A DNA stretch of 64,000 bases from Paenibacillus_G sp049942825 (GCF_049942825.1 NZ_CP187970.1:5084001-5148000); one strand, 5' to 3'; counted from the first letter of the stretch, positions 43,422-53,195 are shown. Notes: a model not told the origin generated them from the sequence alone. Made by a program: numbers and translations.

Positions 43422-44630
43422 ATGAACACCGGCTCCCCAGCAAAATACGCGAACATCATTCCCTTGAAGGAGCTCGACACGGTCCAGAAGCAGCTGAATC
43501 CGTTCGACTTCTACCGTGAAGCGCGGGCGAATACCCCGGTCCGCTACAATGAGTACCGGAGCGCTTGGGACTTGTTTCTCTATGCGGATGTGCACCGGGT
43601 GCTGAAGGACCCCGCCGCCTTCTCTTCGCGCCGCGGGATGGAGATGCGTCAGGAGAATCTGCTCGTGATGGACCCGCCAAGGCACACGCAGATGCGCGAC
43701 CTCGTCAACAAGGCGTTCACGCCGAAGGCGATCGGTGCGCTGGAGGAGCACGTCCGCCGGGTCACCGCCGAACTGCTGGATGAGGCCGCCGGCCGCGACC
43801 GCATGGAGATGGTGCACGACCTTGCGGCCCCCCTGCCGGTGATTATCATTGCCGAGCTGCTTGGCGTACCGACGCAGGACCGTAAGCTGTTCAAGGAGTG
43901 GTCCGACGTGCTCGTCAAGGGTGTCGACGAGAATACCGAGGCTGCTTTCGCCAAGATGCAGGCCGAACGGGGGCAGGCCGCGAAGGAGCTCGGCCTCTAT
44001 TTCTCCGGCATCCTGAAGGAACGCCGTGCACAGCCGCAGGATGATCTGATCTCCGCGCTGCTGGCGGCCGAAATCGACGGTAAGAAGCTGACCGAGGAGG
44101 AGGTCATCTCTTTCGCCATCCTTCTTCTCGTTGCCGGTAACGAGACGACGACCAACCTCATCACCAACGGGGTGCGCCGCCTGACCGAGGATCCGGCTCT
44201 GCAGACGCTCCTTCAAGAGCAGCCGGAGCTCGTGCCGGGCTTTGTCGAGGAGGTCCTCCGCTTCTATCCGCCGATTCTCGCAGTCGGCCGCGTAGCGGCC
44301 CAGGATATCGAGATCGGCGGTGAGACCATCCGTGCCGGGGACCAGGTCATCTCCTGGGTCGCCTCCGCCAACCGGGACGAGATCAAGTTCGACGACGCGG
44401 AAGCATTCCGTCTGGACCGCAAACCCAATCCGCACCTTGCCTTCGGCTTCGGGCCGCACTTCTGCCTCGGCGCGCCGCTGGCCCGCCTGGAAGCCAAGGT
44501 AGCCACAGAAGAGCTTCTCCGCCGGTTCCGCGATCTGCGGCTGGCGGACGGGGCGGAGCTCGTGCCGATCCCGAGCCCCTTCGTCTTCGGGGTGACGGGC
44601 TATCCGGTCACGTTCCGGTCACAGGCTTGA
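43422..44630 (+). CDS. Cytochrome P450
   Basis: A 402-residue soluble bacterial P450. The I-helix oxygen motif is AGNETT (238-243), the K-helix ExxR is EVLR (277-280), and the heme loop FGFGPHFCLG has the axial Cys348. The sequence style is that of CYP107-like enzymes of Bacillales, which hydroxylate fatty acids, terpenoids or polyketides. No ferredoxin or reductase gene is adjacent. The promoter carries a strong palindrome over the -10, so expression is probably ligand- or redox-controlled. Confidence 0.95.
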   Translation: MNTGSPAKYANIIPLKELDTVQKQLNPFDFYREARANTPVRYNEYRSAWDLFLYADVHRVLKDPAAFSSRRGMEMRQENLLVMDPPRHTQMRDLVNKAFTPKAIGALEEHVRRVTAELLDEAAGRDRMEMVHDLAAPLPVIIIAELLGVPTQDRKLFKEWSDVLVKGVDENTEAAFAKMQAERGQAAKELGLYFSGILKERRAQPQDDLISALLAAEIDGKKLTEEEVISFAILLLVAGNETTTNLITNGVRRLTEDPALQTLLQEQPELVPGFVEEVLRFYPPILAVGRVAAQDIEIGGETIRAGDQVISWVASANRDEIKFDDAEAFRLDRKPNPHLAFGFGPHFCLGAPLARLEAKVATEELLRRFRDLRLADGAELVPIPSPFVFGVTGYPVTFRSQA

Positions 44631-44730
44631 GCAGCGCCTGACATCCGCACTTCTGACCTTGTTTGTGACGGATAACGACAGCGATCTGGACGCTGCCCTG
44701 CCGCTGTGTTCGTAAAGCTTGGCCTCTTGA

Positions 44731-44766
44731 AGAAAAAGAGAATCCGCACTTGGATTCTCTTTTTCT
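44731..44766. terminator. Rho-independent terminator after the P450 gene
   Basis: AGAAAAAGAGAATCC and GGATTCTCTTTTTCT form a perfect 15-bp stem with loop GCACTT. Its A- and T-rich ends allow function on either strand. Confidence 0.9.
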
Positions 44767-45008
44767 TTTCATCGGGATATTCAGCTGTAAGGGCATGATA
44801 GCGGAGCCATGATGCCCTTACCTGCAGCGTCCGGCATGTTCACATCGAAGGCGCAGCTGCAATCATGGCTACATATTTTGTGAATAATTAACATACTATC
44901 CATCAATTCCATGATAAAATCATATTATAGAATGGATTAGCTCAGAATCATGTCATTGTTACAGAAGATCTAAATCACGTTCTCACATGATGAGGAATAT
45001 CCTCTTTC

Positions 45009-45030
45009 GCACCCCTTAAGGGTGCTTTTT
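45009..45030 (+). terminator. Terminator-like hairpin in the leader of the membrane protein gene
   Basis: GCACCC-CTTAA-GGGTGC is followed by TTTTT, only about 40 bases before the start codon of the gene at 45069. The upstream 44860-45000 sequence is very AT-rich and contains TATTAT-like -10 boxes. It could be an attenuator or simply end an upstream transcript. Confidence 0.65.
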
Positions 45031-45068
45031 CAATTGGGGATCACATTCATTTTTTTGGAGGTGGAAGC

Positions 45069-45836
45069 ATGATGAGTCATCCATTACAAGAAAACTCATC
45101 CCATGAAAGAGAGAACACTGCTTTTTGGTTCCCTGGGCGCTGGATCGGAGGCCTCTCTTTAATCCTTGGACCGCTCTTATTACTAACAGCCGCTCTTCTC
45201 AGGATTCAGTTTCATTATTTCTACGACGCGCAGCTTGCTGCCTATGCCGGTCATCCCGCACTCATCACGGCCGCCTACAGCTGCTTTGTGCTAGGCTGCC
45301 TGTTCCTCTGGCCCGGGATCATTACATTAGCCAGATTCATCGGCAGTAAACATCCCGTTTTAGCCATTTGGGGCGGCATGTTTACGATCTTGGGGCTAAT
45401 GGGCCGAGTGTTTCATGGCGGCATTGACCATATGGCCTTCCAACTCGTGAATGTACAAAGCCTTGATCTTGCTGCCAAAGCAGTAAGCGACTCCTACCAT
45501 GCATTCCATATCGTCCGTTATTTTAATGGCATGATGATGTTTGGCTGGATACTCTTGGCCATCGGTGCCTACCGTTCAGGTATATTAGGGATCATTCGCT
45601 CGGTGGCATTGGCCTCCATGTTCTTCCTGCCCTTGGGCACCCTCAAAGGTACAAGATTCGAGTCTACCTTCCTGATCTTGGGACTCTGCATTGCGTTAGT
45701 CCCTCTAGGTATCAAAGTGCTGCGCGACGGTCCGCCGCCATCACGCAAGGCCATCATCTGGACCCTTGTATGCGTAGTGGTGGAGAGTGTATCGATTGTG
45801 CTTTCCATTCTTTTCCCAGAATTGATGCGGCGCTAA
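45069..45836 (+). CDS. Polytopic membrane protein, lower GC than neighbours
   Basis: A 255-residue integral membrane protein with about seven hydrophobic segments (for example LSLILGPLLLLTAALL and IIWTLVCVVVESVSIVLSIL). No family is recognised. Codon use is clearly more AT-rich than in the surrounding genes, which suggests acquisition by transfer. The start is the first of two ATGs behind GGAGGTGGAAGC. A terminator-like hairpin sits directly in front. Confidence 0.75.
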   Translation: MMSHPLQENSSHERENTAFWFPGRWIGGLSLILGPLLLLTAALLRIQFHYFYDAQLAAYAGHPALITAAYSCFVLGCLFLWPGIITLARFIGSKHPVLAIWGGMFTILGLMGRVFHGGIDHMAFQLVNVQSLDLAAKAVSDSYHAFHIVRYFNGMMMFGWILLAIGAYRSGILGIIRSVALASMFFLPLGTLKGTRFESTFLILGLCIALVPLGIKVLRDGPPPSRKAIIWTLVCVVVESVSIVLSILFPELMRR

Positions 45837-45908
45837 TCGAGCGTTTCTCCGCTGTGAACCTGAATTGAAAAAGCAAACCTTAATCCCGGCAGCTGCTTTT
45901 TGCCCTGC

Positions 45909-46430
45909 TTATTCCCCAGGCTCTCCCGCCTTACGATCCCCGGCGCACGCTTCGGCTGCCCGGTATTCGGCAATATGCTTCCCCGTCGTCCGGTTGAACT
46001 TCGCCATGAGCTCGCCGAACGCCTGCCGTTCCTCCTCCGGCCACTCCTTCAGAAGCTCGGCGTAGAAGGCGGCGCGCGCCCGACCCATCTCGCCGAGCTG
46101 CTCCAGTCCCCGCTGCGTAATGTGCAGCAGCTTGTAGCGCGCGTCCCGCGGGTCGGTGACGCGCTCGACATAGCCTCTCTCCTCCAGGGTCGCCGTCTGC
46201 CGGCTTGCCGTCGAGATGTCGAGCAGGAGCGCCTCCGCCAGAGCTTTGATCCCGAGCGGCCCTCTGCCGCTCAGCTCCTGCAGCAGCAGATAGGTGGAGC
46301 GGTCCATCGGGGTATCCTTGAGCAGGGCGATCCGGGCGGCTTCCGCCCGTCGCACGAAAACGGCGATTTCCCGCTCCAGCAGGCAGAAGACGCTTTCACT
46401 TGGTGGCTGCATCAGATGTCCGATCCCCAT
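45909..46430 (-). CDS. MarR-family transcriptional regulator
   Basis: A 173-residue winged-helix regulator. The HTH is visible in IKALAEALLLDISTASRQTA, and the wing is ERGYVERVTDPRDARYKLLH with the conserved D-R-R-like block. The start is uncertain: MGIGHLM at 46430 or the Met six codons later. It converges with the membrane protein gene. Its target is unknown; the palindrome at the P450 promoter is one candidate. Confidence 0.85.
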   Translation of the reverse strand: MGIGHLMQPPSESVFCLLEREIAVFVRRAEAARIALLKDTPMDRSTYLLLQELSGRGPLGIKALAEALLLDISTASRQTATLEERGYVERVTDPRDARYKLLHITQRGLEQLGEMGRARAAFYAELLKEWPEEERQAFGELMAKFNRTTGKHIAEYRAAEACAGDRKAGEPGE

Positions 46431-46504
46431 TCCTGTTGCGGTGTAGTTACCCTTAGCTTACCGGGAGCCGGCCCGGGATGCAAGCAGGGAATCCCCCGCA
46501 CGGA

Positions 46505-46771
46505 TCAATGCCACGCTGCCGCCCCTTCGAGCGGCTCATAGGGATCTGACATAACGGCCATCAGCAGCAGCAGATAAGGGAGCAGGAACAACAGCAGCGC
46601 GGTGGCGATGATCCATCCCCCGTACCTCTTCCCGCTTCGGATCCGCCGGACACCGATCCAGACACCGACCACCGGCACGAGCAGCCAGGTCCCCGGCACA
46701 ACCAGCAGAAAGAGGAGAAAAGCCAGCGACAAGAGCACGATCCTCAATTTCTTTCCTATTTGTGTTTTCAT
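46505..46771 (-). CDS. Small membrane protein
   Basis: About 88 residues with three hydrophobic stretches (IVLLSLAFLLFLLVVPGTW, LLVPVVGVWIGV, WIIATALLLFLLPYLLLLMA). The Met of MKTQIGKK is used; an ATG seven codons upstream is possible. No conserved domain is recognised. Confidence 0.62.
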   Translation of the reverse strand: MKTQIGKKLRIVLLSLAFLLFLLVVPGTWLLVPVVGVWIGVRRIRSGKRYGGWIIATALLLFLLPYLLLLMAVMSDPYEPLEGAAAWH

Positions 46772-46846
46772 ACCTAAACGGACGCCATCCACCGCCCGGA
46801 GGTTCCCTTTCCTTACTCTTTTCCCCTAACTTTCTTTCCCTTTCCC

Positions 46847-47758
46847 TTACCCCTCGGCCTCTCCATCCATTGGCCGGCACACCATGTGCACCTGACTCAG
46901 CTTCTGCTCGAGCCCGAGCGACTCCAGCGCCTTCATCAGATGCGGCTGCGTCTGCGGCACCCCGTTCGCCGTAATCCGGCGGGGACCTCCCTCGGACAGG
47001 ACGCTGCGCAGCAGGGTCTCCAGGATCTCCGGCGTATCCTGCCGGCCCCCGTCCGTGCAGCTCTGCAGGATCGACGTCGCGGTCTGGTTCCCGGCCTCGT
47101 CATACACGTGCCGGTAGAGCACATAGCCGGCCGCCCGGCCTGTACCCGGATCTTCCGCAACGAGCGCCTGCCCTTCCTTCGCGCTGCCGCACTGCATCTG
47201 CCAGGAGACGGGGTCCGGATGGAACGGAAGCGCCCCAACCTCCCGCGGAGTCGACGGAATCAGATCATAACGAAGCTCCCGGCCGGCCGCATTCTCCTCC
47301 AAGCCGCCCGGGGTCTCTCCGGCGTACGCATACAGCGTATCGACTGTCTGGTAGCCGAACTGCTTGTACAGGGAGATCGCCTTCTCGTTCTGGGAGAGTG
47401 CTTCGAGCTGAGCTGAAGCCGCCTTCAGCACTCTGTACTCCTTAAGCGTCCGGACCAGAAGCACCCGGCCTACGCCCATCCGCCGGTAGGCGGGCGCGAC
47501 GGCCGTACCGCCGTTCCATACGACCCTGCTGCCCCGGATCGTCCGGATGCCGTTCAGGAGCAGTCCTACAGGCACCCCTCCGACGTAGGCGATGAACGAG
47601 TGGTCGGGATGGATGTCCTCCATGCCGAATTTGACGCGGGTGAACAAAGCCGGCGTCATCGGAATCTCAATGTAATAATCGCTGAAGCCCTGATTCCACG
47701 CCTGAACGGCATCGCATAACGAACAATCCGTCAGCCTTCTGATTTCCACGCTGCTCAT
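46847..47758 (-). CDS. GNAT-family N-acetyltransferase, two-domain
   Basis: A 303-residue protein. The N-terminal GNAT domain has GGTAVAPAYRRMGVGRVLLV (acetyl-CoA loop RRMGVG) and ALSQNEKAISLYKQFGYQTV. The C-terminal ~140 residues form a second, degenerate GNAT-like half. The start follows GGGAGGTACCC; the longer frame is rejected. Substrate is unknown. Confidence 0.85.
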   Translation of the reverse strand: MSSVEIRRLTDCSLCDAVQAWNQGFSDYYIEIPMTPALFTRVKFGMEDIHPDHSFIAYVGGVPVGLLLNGIRTIRGSRVVWNGGTAVAPAYRRMGVGRVLLVRTLKEYRVLKAASAQLEALSQNEKAISLYKQFGYQTVDTLYAYAGETPGGLEENAAGRELRYDLIPSTPREVGALPFHPDPVSWQMQCGSAKEGQALVAEDPGTGRAAGYVLYRHVYDEAGNQTATSILQSCTDGGRQDTPEILETLLRSVLSEGGPRRITANGVPQTQPHLMKALESLGLEQKLSQVHMVCRPMDGEAEG

Positions 47759-48008
47759 GGGTACCTCCCGAATTCTCTTTTTTGGACTTGTCTTCCCTCC
47801 CTTTACTTCGAGCCCCCTCTGCAAATTCCTTCCAAGAGCATGGGAATTCCACGCGCATTCGCTTAAAAAGAAAGAAAGCCCAGGCCCCCACGGCCTGCGG
47901 CTCCCCACTCCTATGGTTCTATCTTACCGCCCCGGTCCCCGCCCTCATGCTGACCCGATGTCGGTTCCTTCCTCCTTCACGCTTCATCCAGGCATCTTTC
48001 CCCGGCTC

Positions 48009-49259
48009 TCACCCGGCCGCCACCCGCTGCCCGTCGCAGCTGTACCGGACCGTGCGCTGATGCTCCCCGCGCGTCTCCAGATGCACGGGCTTGCCCCACA
48101 ACCGGTGAACGAGCGGCAGCGTACGGTCCACATACTTGCGGTCAAGCTCCAGCCCTTCATAGCGGTGGAGCAGCAGCAGCTCCCCGCGGCCCTGGTAGTC
48201 GTCGTCCAGCGCTGTGATGTACGGGAAGCCTCCGTTCGCCCGCTCCCCGATCAGCGTATCGCGGACCTTCTCCGCTTCCTTGTCCGTCACCCGGTAGAAG
48301 CCGTCCTGCCGCTCGAAGAGGAATAAATCCATTTCCTCCACCATGTCGCGGCTGAGATAGCTCCGCAGGAACGAGACATCCGACTCCGTCTCCCGCAGCT
48401 CGAAGAGCGCCTCCAGCCCTTCACGCCGCTCCACGTACTCCAGCATCCGGAGGCCGAGATGATACGGATTCACCCGCCCGGGCGCGGTCTGAATGACCCC
48501 TGCGTTCATCCTGGCGAACTCGAGGATCTCCTCTTCATCCAGCTCCATACGGCGAAGCAGCCGCAGGTGCCAGAAGGTGGCCCAGCCTTCATTCAGAATC
48601 TTCGTCTCCATCTGCGGCCAGAAGTAGTGCATCTCGCCCCGCAGCATGTAGAGAATCTCCCTCTGCCAATCCTCCAGCGTCCGGCTGTTCGAGGCGATGA
48701 AGCCGATCACGTCCTTCGTGCCGCCTTCGGTCTCCTGGAAGCCGCCTTCCCGCCCGAAGCGCCGGTGGGGGTCGATGTGCTCCTGGATGGCCAGCCCTGC
48801 GTCAAGATACTTCTCGACCTCCTCACTGCCGTACGCCTGCTCGAAGGCCCGCATGCGGTCTGCGAACACCGCCATCCGCTCGACCATGCCGCGGTCGGTG
48901 CGCGAGAACATCGCATTGTTTTTGAAAAAGTCGCTGTGCCCCAGCACATGCGCGACAATCAGCTTGTTCTGCAGCAGCGTATTGCGGTCTAGCAGGAACG
49001 CGTAGCACGGATCGGAGTTGATCACGAGCTCATAGATCACGCTCAGCCCATGGTCATATGCGGATTTCATCCGCTGGTACGCCTTCCCGAAGCTCCAATG
49101 GGCGAAACGGGTCGGCATGCCGTAAGCGCCGATCGAATAGAGCACCTCCGCCGGGCAGATCTCGTAGCGCATGGGGAAGAAGTCGAGCCCCTCCTCCACC
49201 GCCATCTCGGTGATTTCCGCAATGGACTGCTCCAATGCCTGCAGCTGTGCCGTCCTCAA
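48009..49259 (-). CDS. spoVR: SpoVR family protein
   Basis: A 416-residue SpoVR homologue. Family signatures include FFPMRYEICPAEVLYSIGAY, RFAHWSFGKAYQRMKS, VLGHSDFFKNNAMF and ILNEGWATFWH. In B. subtilis SpoVR is needed for normal spore cortex; its biochemical activity is unresolved. The start is a TTG just after GGAGGGAGGCCCG, and no ATG is suitable. It is the third gene of prkA-yhbH-spoVR, 34 bases after yhbH. Confidence 0.94.
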   Translation of the reverse strand: MRTAQLQALEQSIAEITEMAVEEGLDFFPMRYEICPAEVLYSIGAYGMPTRFAHWSFGKAYQRMKSAYDHGLSVIYELVINSDPCYAFLLDRNTLLQNKLIVAHVLGHSDFFKNNAMFSRTDRGMVERMAVFADRMRAFEQAYGSEEVEKYLDAGLAIQEHIDPHRRFGREGGFQETEGGTKDVIGFIASNSRTLEDWQREILYMLRGEMHYFWPQMETKILNEGWATFWHLRLLRRMELDEEEILEFARMNAGVIQTAPGRVNPYHLGLRMLEYVERREGLEALFELRETESDVSFLRSYLSRDMVEEMDLFLFERQDGFYRVTDKEAEKVRDTLIGERANGGFPYITALDDDYQGRGELLLLHRYEGLELDRKYVDRTLPLVHRLWGKPVHLETRGEHQRTVRYSCDGQRVAAG

Positions 49260-49293
49260 CGGGCCTCCCTCCTTCCTTGTATACCTGCCCGTA

Positions 49294-50523
49294 TCAACCT
49301 TCCGCCTCTTCCCGGAAGAACTCGCGCAGCGTACGGTACACATCGCTTTTGTCCCGGAGCACAGACCGCGAGAACGCCTCGTGCCGGATCCCGTTCATCG
49401 TCTCCCACAGCCGGCCGCCCTGCCCGTACTGCCGGATCTCCCCGTAGCCGAGCAGGTGTACCGACTCCAGCAGCTTCTGGACGAGCTCGGCCGTGGCCGC
49501 ATTGTCGGAGTCGAGATTATCCCCGTCCGAGAAGTGGAACGCGTACGTGTTGTAGTGCGAAACCGGATACTCCCGCTCCATCAGCTCGAGCGCGAGCCGG
49601 TACACGGAGGAGCACCGGGTCCCGCCGCTCTGCCCCTTGGTGAAGAACGCCTCCTCGTCCACCTGCTTCGCCTCCGTATCGTGTGCGAGGAAGCAGATCC
49701 GCACGTCCTCGTACTTCGTCCGGAGGAACCGCACCATCCAGAAAAAGAAGCTGCGCGAGAGGTATTTCTCAAAACGGCCCATCGACCCCGAAGTGTCCAT
49801 CATCGCGAAAACGACCGCCGAGCTCTGTGGCTTGCGGAACTCCTCCCACGTCTTGAACCGCATGTCCTCCTGCCGGATGAGCCCCCGGGCTCCGGTCAGC
49901 CCGTCCGCCGGCGCCGCGCTGCCAGCGAGGGCGGAGGGAACAACGGGCTGCGGGGCGAAGCCTCCCCCCTGCCCGCTCAGCGCCTGCCGCTTCAGCGCCT
50001 GCATCAGCGTGCGGCGCTTGTCCACGTTGCCGATCAGCCCCTTCGGACGCACGTCGTGGAACCGCACGTCGGGGACGGTCAGATCCTCGGATGCCTTCGG
50101 CTTCAGCTTCGGCAGCTGCAGGTCCTCCAGCACGAGCTCCGCCAGCTCGTCCACCGTGATCTCCGCCTCGTAATAGTCGCTGCCGGGCATATCGCCGGCC
50201 TCCCGTCCCTGTCCCGGCATCGCCGGCTGGCCGCCGTCCCCGGCCCGGCCGATCACATCGCCGACAGAGGTCCCCCCGCCGCCCTGCCCCACGCGCGGCT
50301 TATCGCTGTAATCGTAGCGGAAGCGGGGCTCGTCCATGCTGCGGACCGGCACCTTGACGATCCGGTCCCCCTGCGAGGTGATGATCGACTCCTCGCTGAC
50401 CAGATCGGCCAGGTTGTCACGCAGCGCTTCCTTCACCTTGCGCTGATGCCGCTGCTGATCCTGCTCGCCCTTGCGGTGCAGAGACCAGTCTTCCTGCGAC
50501 AAGATAAACAGCGGATGCTGCAT
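49294..50523 (-). CDS. yhbH: Sporulation protein YhbH (DUF444)
   Basis: A 409-residue DUF444 protein. It begins MQHPLFILSQEDWSLHRKGE, has a Gly-rich linker (about 80-110), and a von Willebrand A-like C-terminal half with the metal-site motif AMMDTSGSMGRFEKYL. Known partner of PrkA and SpoVR. It lies 23 bases after prkA. Functionally it is a VWA adaptor whose client is unknown. Confidence 0.94.
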   Translation of the reverse strand: MQHPLFILSQEDWSLHRKGEQDQQRHQRKVKEALRDNLADLVSEESIITSQGDRIVKVPVRSMDEPRFRYDYSDKPRVGQGGGGTSVGDVIGRAGDGGQPAMPGQGREAGDMPGSDYYEAEITVDELAELVLEDLQLPKLKPKASEDLTVPDVRFHDVRPKGLIGNVDKRRTLMQALKRQALSGQGGGFAPQPVVPSALAGSAAPADGLTGARGLIRQEDMRFKTWEEFRKPQSSAVVFAMMDTSGSMGRFEKYLSRSFFFWMVRFLRTKYEDVRICFLAHDTEAKQVDEEAFFTKGQSGGTRCSSVYRLALELMEREYPVSHYNTYAFHFSDGDNLDSDNAATAELVQKLLESVHLLGYGEIRQYGQGGRLWETMNGIRHEAFSRSVLRDKSDVYRTLREFFREEAEG

Positions 50524-50546
50524 CGGTCTCTCCCCCTTTCGGAATG

Positions 50547-52445
50547 CTAGCGGTTGAGCAGGCTGCCTACGTACTTCAGGAGCTCGTTCGCGCAGACCGC
50601 GCAGTAGCCGTGATGCTCGATCAGCCTGCCCGACACCTCGTTCATGCGCTTCAGCTGCGTCTCATCCGGCGTCTTGGCCGAGGTTGTGATTTTGACCACA
50701 TCCTTCAGGTCCTCGAACAGCTTCTTCTCGATCGCCTCCTTCAGCCGCTCATGGCTCGTGTACTCGAACTTTTTGCCCCGCCGGGCAAGCGATGAGATCT
50801 TGATCAGAATCTCTTCCCGGAACGCCCGCTTCTGGTTCTCGGTGACGCCGATCCCCTCTTCGATCGACCGCATCAGCTTCTCGTCAGGCTCCCGCTCTTC
50901 TTCTGTGATCGGGTCGCGCAGCTTGAAGCCGTTGCAGTACGCCTCGACATTGTCGAGATAGTTGTTCATGAGCGTATGCGCCGACTCCTCGAACGAATAC
51001 ACGAAGGCCCGCTGCACCTCCGTGCGCGCCTTATGGTCGAATTCCTTGCGGGCGAGATTGATGAAGTTCAGGAGCCGCTCCCGCTCCTCCTTCGTGATCG
51101 AGGCATGCTGGTCCAGTCCTTCCTTCAGCGACTTCAGCACATCGAGCGCGTTGATGCACGACTTGTCCCCTTTGAGCAGCGCGCTGGAGATGCGGTTGAT
51201 AACATAGCGGGGATCGACACCGGACATGCCTTCGTCGGTGAACTCCCGGCGCAGCTCCTGGACGTCGCCGCTCTTCGTGCCTTCGACTTCCGTGCCGTCG
51301 TAGAGGTACATTTTCTTCAGCGGGTCCATGCCGGGCTTCTTCGATTCCTTGAGCCGCGAGAGCACGCTGAACACGGCGGAGGTCCAGAGGGCGCCCGGTG
51401 CGATATGCACGCCGCGGATGTTCGACTGTCCGATGAGCTTGCGGTAGATTTTCTCTTCCTGGGTCACCTTGAGATTGTAAGGGATGCGCATGACGATCAT
51501 GCGGGAGTGGAGGGCTTCGTTCTTCTTATTGGCGATGAAGGTACGGTATTCGGTTTCGTTCGTGTGGGCGACGATGAGTTCGTCTGCGGAGATGAGAGCG
51601 AAGCGGCCTGCTTTGAAGTTGCCTTCCTGGGTAAGCGAGAGGAGGTTCCACAGGAACTTCTCGTCGCACTTCAGCATTTCCTGGAATTCCATCAGTCCCC
51701 GGTTCGCCTTGTTGAGCTCGCCGTCGAAGCGGTAGGCGCGGGGGTCGGATTCGGAACCGTACTGCGTAATGGTCGAAAAATCGATCGAACCCGTCAGGTC
51801 GGCGATGTCCTGCGACTTCGGGTCGGATGGGGCGAATGTGCCGATCCCCGAGCGGTTCACTTCTGAGAACAGCACCCGCTTCACCGGCATGAGCTCCGCC
51901 CGGCCGCCGTATTCCGTCTCGAGCCGCATCCGGCAGACGGGGCACAGCTCGCCTTCGACCTTGATCCCGAACTCTCGGCGGAAGTCCTCGCGCAGCTCCA
52001 TCGGCACGAGATGCAGCGGTTCCTCCTGCATCGGGCAGCCTGCGATAGCGTAGACGGCGCCGGCCTCGGTGCGCGAGAACTTCTCGAGCCCCTGCTTCAG
52101 CAGCGCCACGAGCGTCGACTTCCCGCCGCTAACCGGCCCCATCAGCAGGAGCAGCCGCTTGCGGACATCGAGCCGCTGGGCCGCAGGCCGGAAGTATTCC
52201 TCGACGAGCGTCTGCAGATCGTCCTCCAGCCCGAACAGCTCGGAGCTGAAGAACTTGTACTCCCGGCGCCCGTCCTCCTTCTCCTCGATGCCTGCCGCCT
52301 CAATCATCCGATAGATCCGGTCATGGGCGAGCCCTGCGATCTCCGGCCGCTCCCTGACCTTCTCGAGATACTGCAGGAAGGTCCCTTCCCAGTGCAGACC
52401 CTGTTCTTTCAGCCGGTAATCCGCCAGCTTGTCCAAAAACACCAT
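50547..52445 (-). CDS. prkA: PrkA AAA+ protein kinase/protease
   Basis: A 632-residue PrkA. Walker A is GPVSGGKS (103-110), within the AAA+ core that has the family segments FAPSDPKSQDIADLTGSID and FQEMLKCDEKFLWNLLSLTQ. The C-terminal domain is shared with the YeaG/PrkA family. In B. subtilis PrkA is required for sporulation gene expression, and protease activity has been reported for it. The start follows GGAGGGGAG. It is the first gene of a three-gene sporulation operon. A TATACT lies upstream, but no clear SigE-type -35 is visible. Confidence 0.95.
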   Translation of the reverse strand: MVFLDKLADYRLKEQGLHWEGTFLQYLEKVRERPEIAGLAHDRIYRMIEAAGIEEKEDGRREYKFFSSELFGLEDDLQTLVEEYFRPAAQRLDVRKRLLLLMGPVSGGKSTLVALLKQGLEKFSRTEAGAVYAIAGCPMQEEPLHLVPMELREDFRREFGIKVEGELCPVCRMRLETEYGGRAELMPVKRVLFSEVNRSGIGTFAPSDPKSQDIADLTGSIDFSTITQYGSESDPRAYRFDGELNKANRGLMEFQEMLKCDEKFLWNLLSLTQEGNFKAGRFALISADELIVAHTNETEYRTFIANKKNEALHSRMIVMRIPYNLKVTQEEKIYRKLIGQSNIRGVHIAPGALWTSAVFSVLSRLKESKKPGMDPLKKMYLYDGTEVEGTKSGDVQELRREFTDEGMSGVDPRYVINRISSALLKGDKSCINALDVLKSLKEGLDQHASITKEERERLLNFINLARKEFDHKARTEVQRAFVYSFEESAHTLMNNYLDNVEAYCNGFKLRDPITEEEREPDEKLMRSIEEGIGVTENQKRAFREEILIKISSLARRGKKFEYTSHERLKEAIEKKLFEDLKDVVKITTSAKTPDETQLKRMNEVSGRLIEHHGYCAVCANELLKYVGSLLNR

Positions 52446-52567
52446 AGGCGCATCTCCCCTCCTCGTCCGTCTCTCCCATTTTGAGAAAACAACACGTCAT
52501 GGAACAGGTACAATTCCCAGTATACCAGCAAATTATTGTCAGATAAATATGAATTTTCAGATTATAT

Positions 52568-52600
52568 GAAAAAAAACCTTCCCCGGTTCCCCGAAGAAGG
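52568..52600 (-). terminator. Rho-independent terminator
   Basis: On the minus strand CCTTCTTCGG-GGAA-CCGGGGAAGG forms a 10-bp stem with two wobble pairs, then TTTTTTTT. It ends the acetyltransferase gene transcript at 52722. Confidence 0.85.
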
Positions 52601-52721
52601 CGAGAAAATGTCTCTTTCATTTTCCCTGGAGTGCAGCAATCGGCGTTAACGTGCCCGTCATCCGGATTCGCAGCAAGACTGCTCCAACCGGCAGGCAGAG
52701 TCAGCGGAAGCATTCAGGCAT

Positions 52722-53195
52722 TCAGGCGTTCCGCCAATCCTCCGGCTCCCAAGTCATGAATACGTCGATCGGATCCTCCCGGTCGACCCGGAATCCGAAT
52801 CTTTCATACAGCCGTCTGACGGGACTTCCCTGCAGCGCATTCAAGGTCACGCCTCTTCCTTCCGCCGCGTTCTTCGACAGCAGGATCGCGAGCACCCGGC
52901 TGCCGATCCCCCGTCCTTGGAACTCTGGATGAAGATAAAAGTGCTCGAGTACATCCCTCTCCCCCTCGGGCCTCAGCGCCACACATCCGGCAAAGGCGCC
53001 TTCCACTTCGACGATCCGCGTCCATTCGGGGGCAAACGCTCCCCGGAATCGTTCGCGGACCTTCTCTTCGTCATATCTTCCAAGCCGGGTCAAATCCGTC
53101 TGGAGTACAAGGGCCCGCAGGTCCGCAAGCCTTTCCTTCTCAGACAAATCGGCAGCACGCAGTGTGATAGACGCTGAGCACGGGCTGGTGTTCAT
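52722..53195 (-). CDS. GNAT-family N-acetyltransferase
   Basis: A 157-residue acetyltransferase with CVALRPEGERDVLEHFYLHP, the acetyl-CoA loop QGRGIGSRVL and NALQGSPVRRLYERFGFRV. The start is the ATG of MNTSPCSA behind GAAGGGAAC. Substrate is unknown. Confidence 0.87.
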   Translation of the reverse strand: MNTSPCSASITLRAADLSEKERLADLRALVLQTDLTRLGRYDEEKVRERFRGAFAPEWTRIVEVEGAFAGCVALRPEGERDVLEHFYLHPEFQGRGIGSRVLAILLSKNAAEGRGVTLNALQGSPVRRLYERFGFRVDREDPIDVFMTWEPEDWRNA

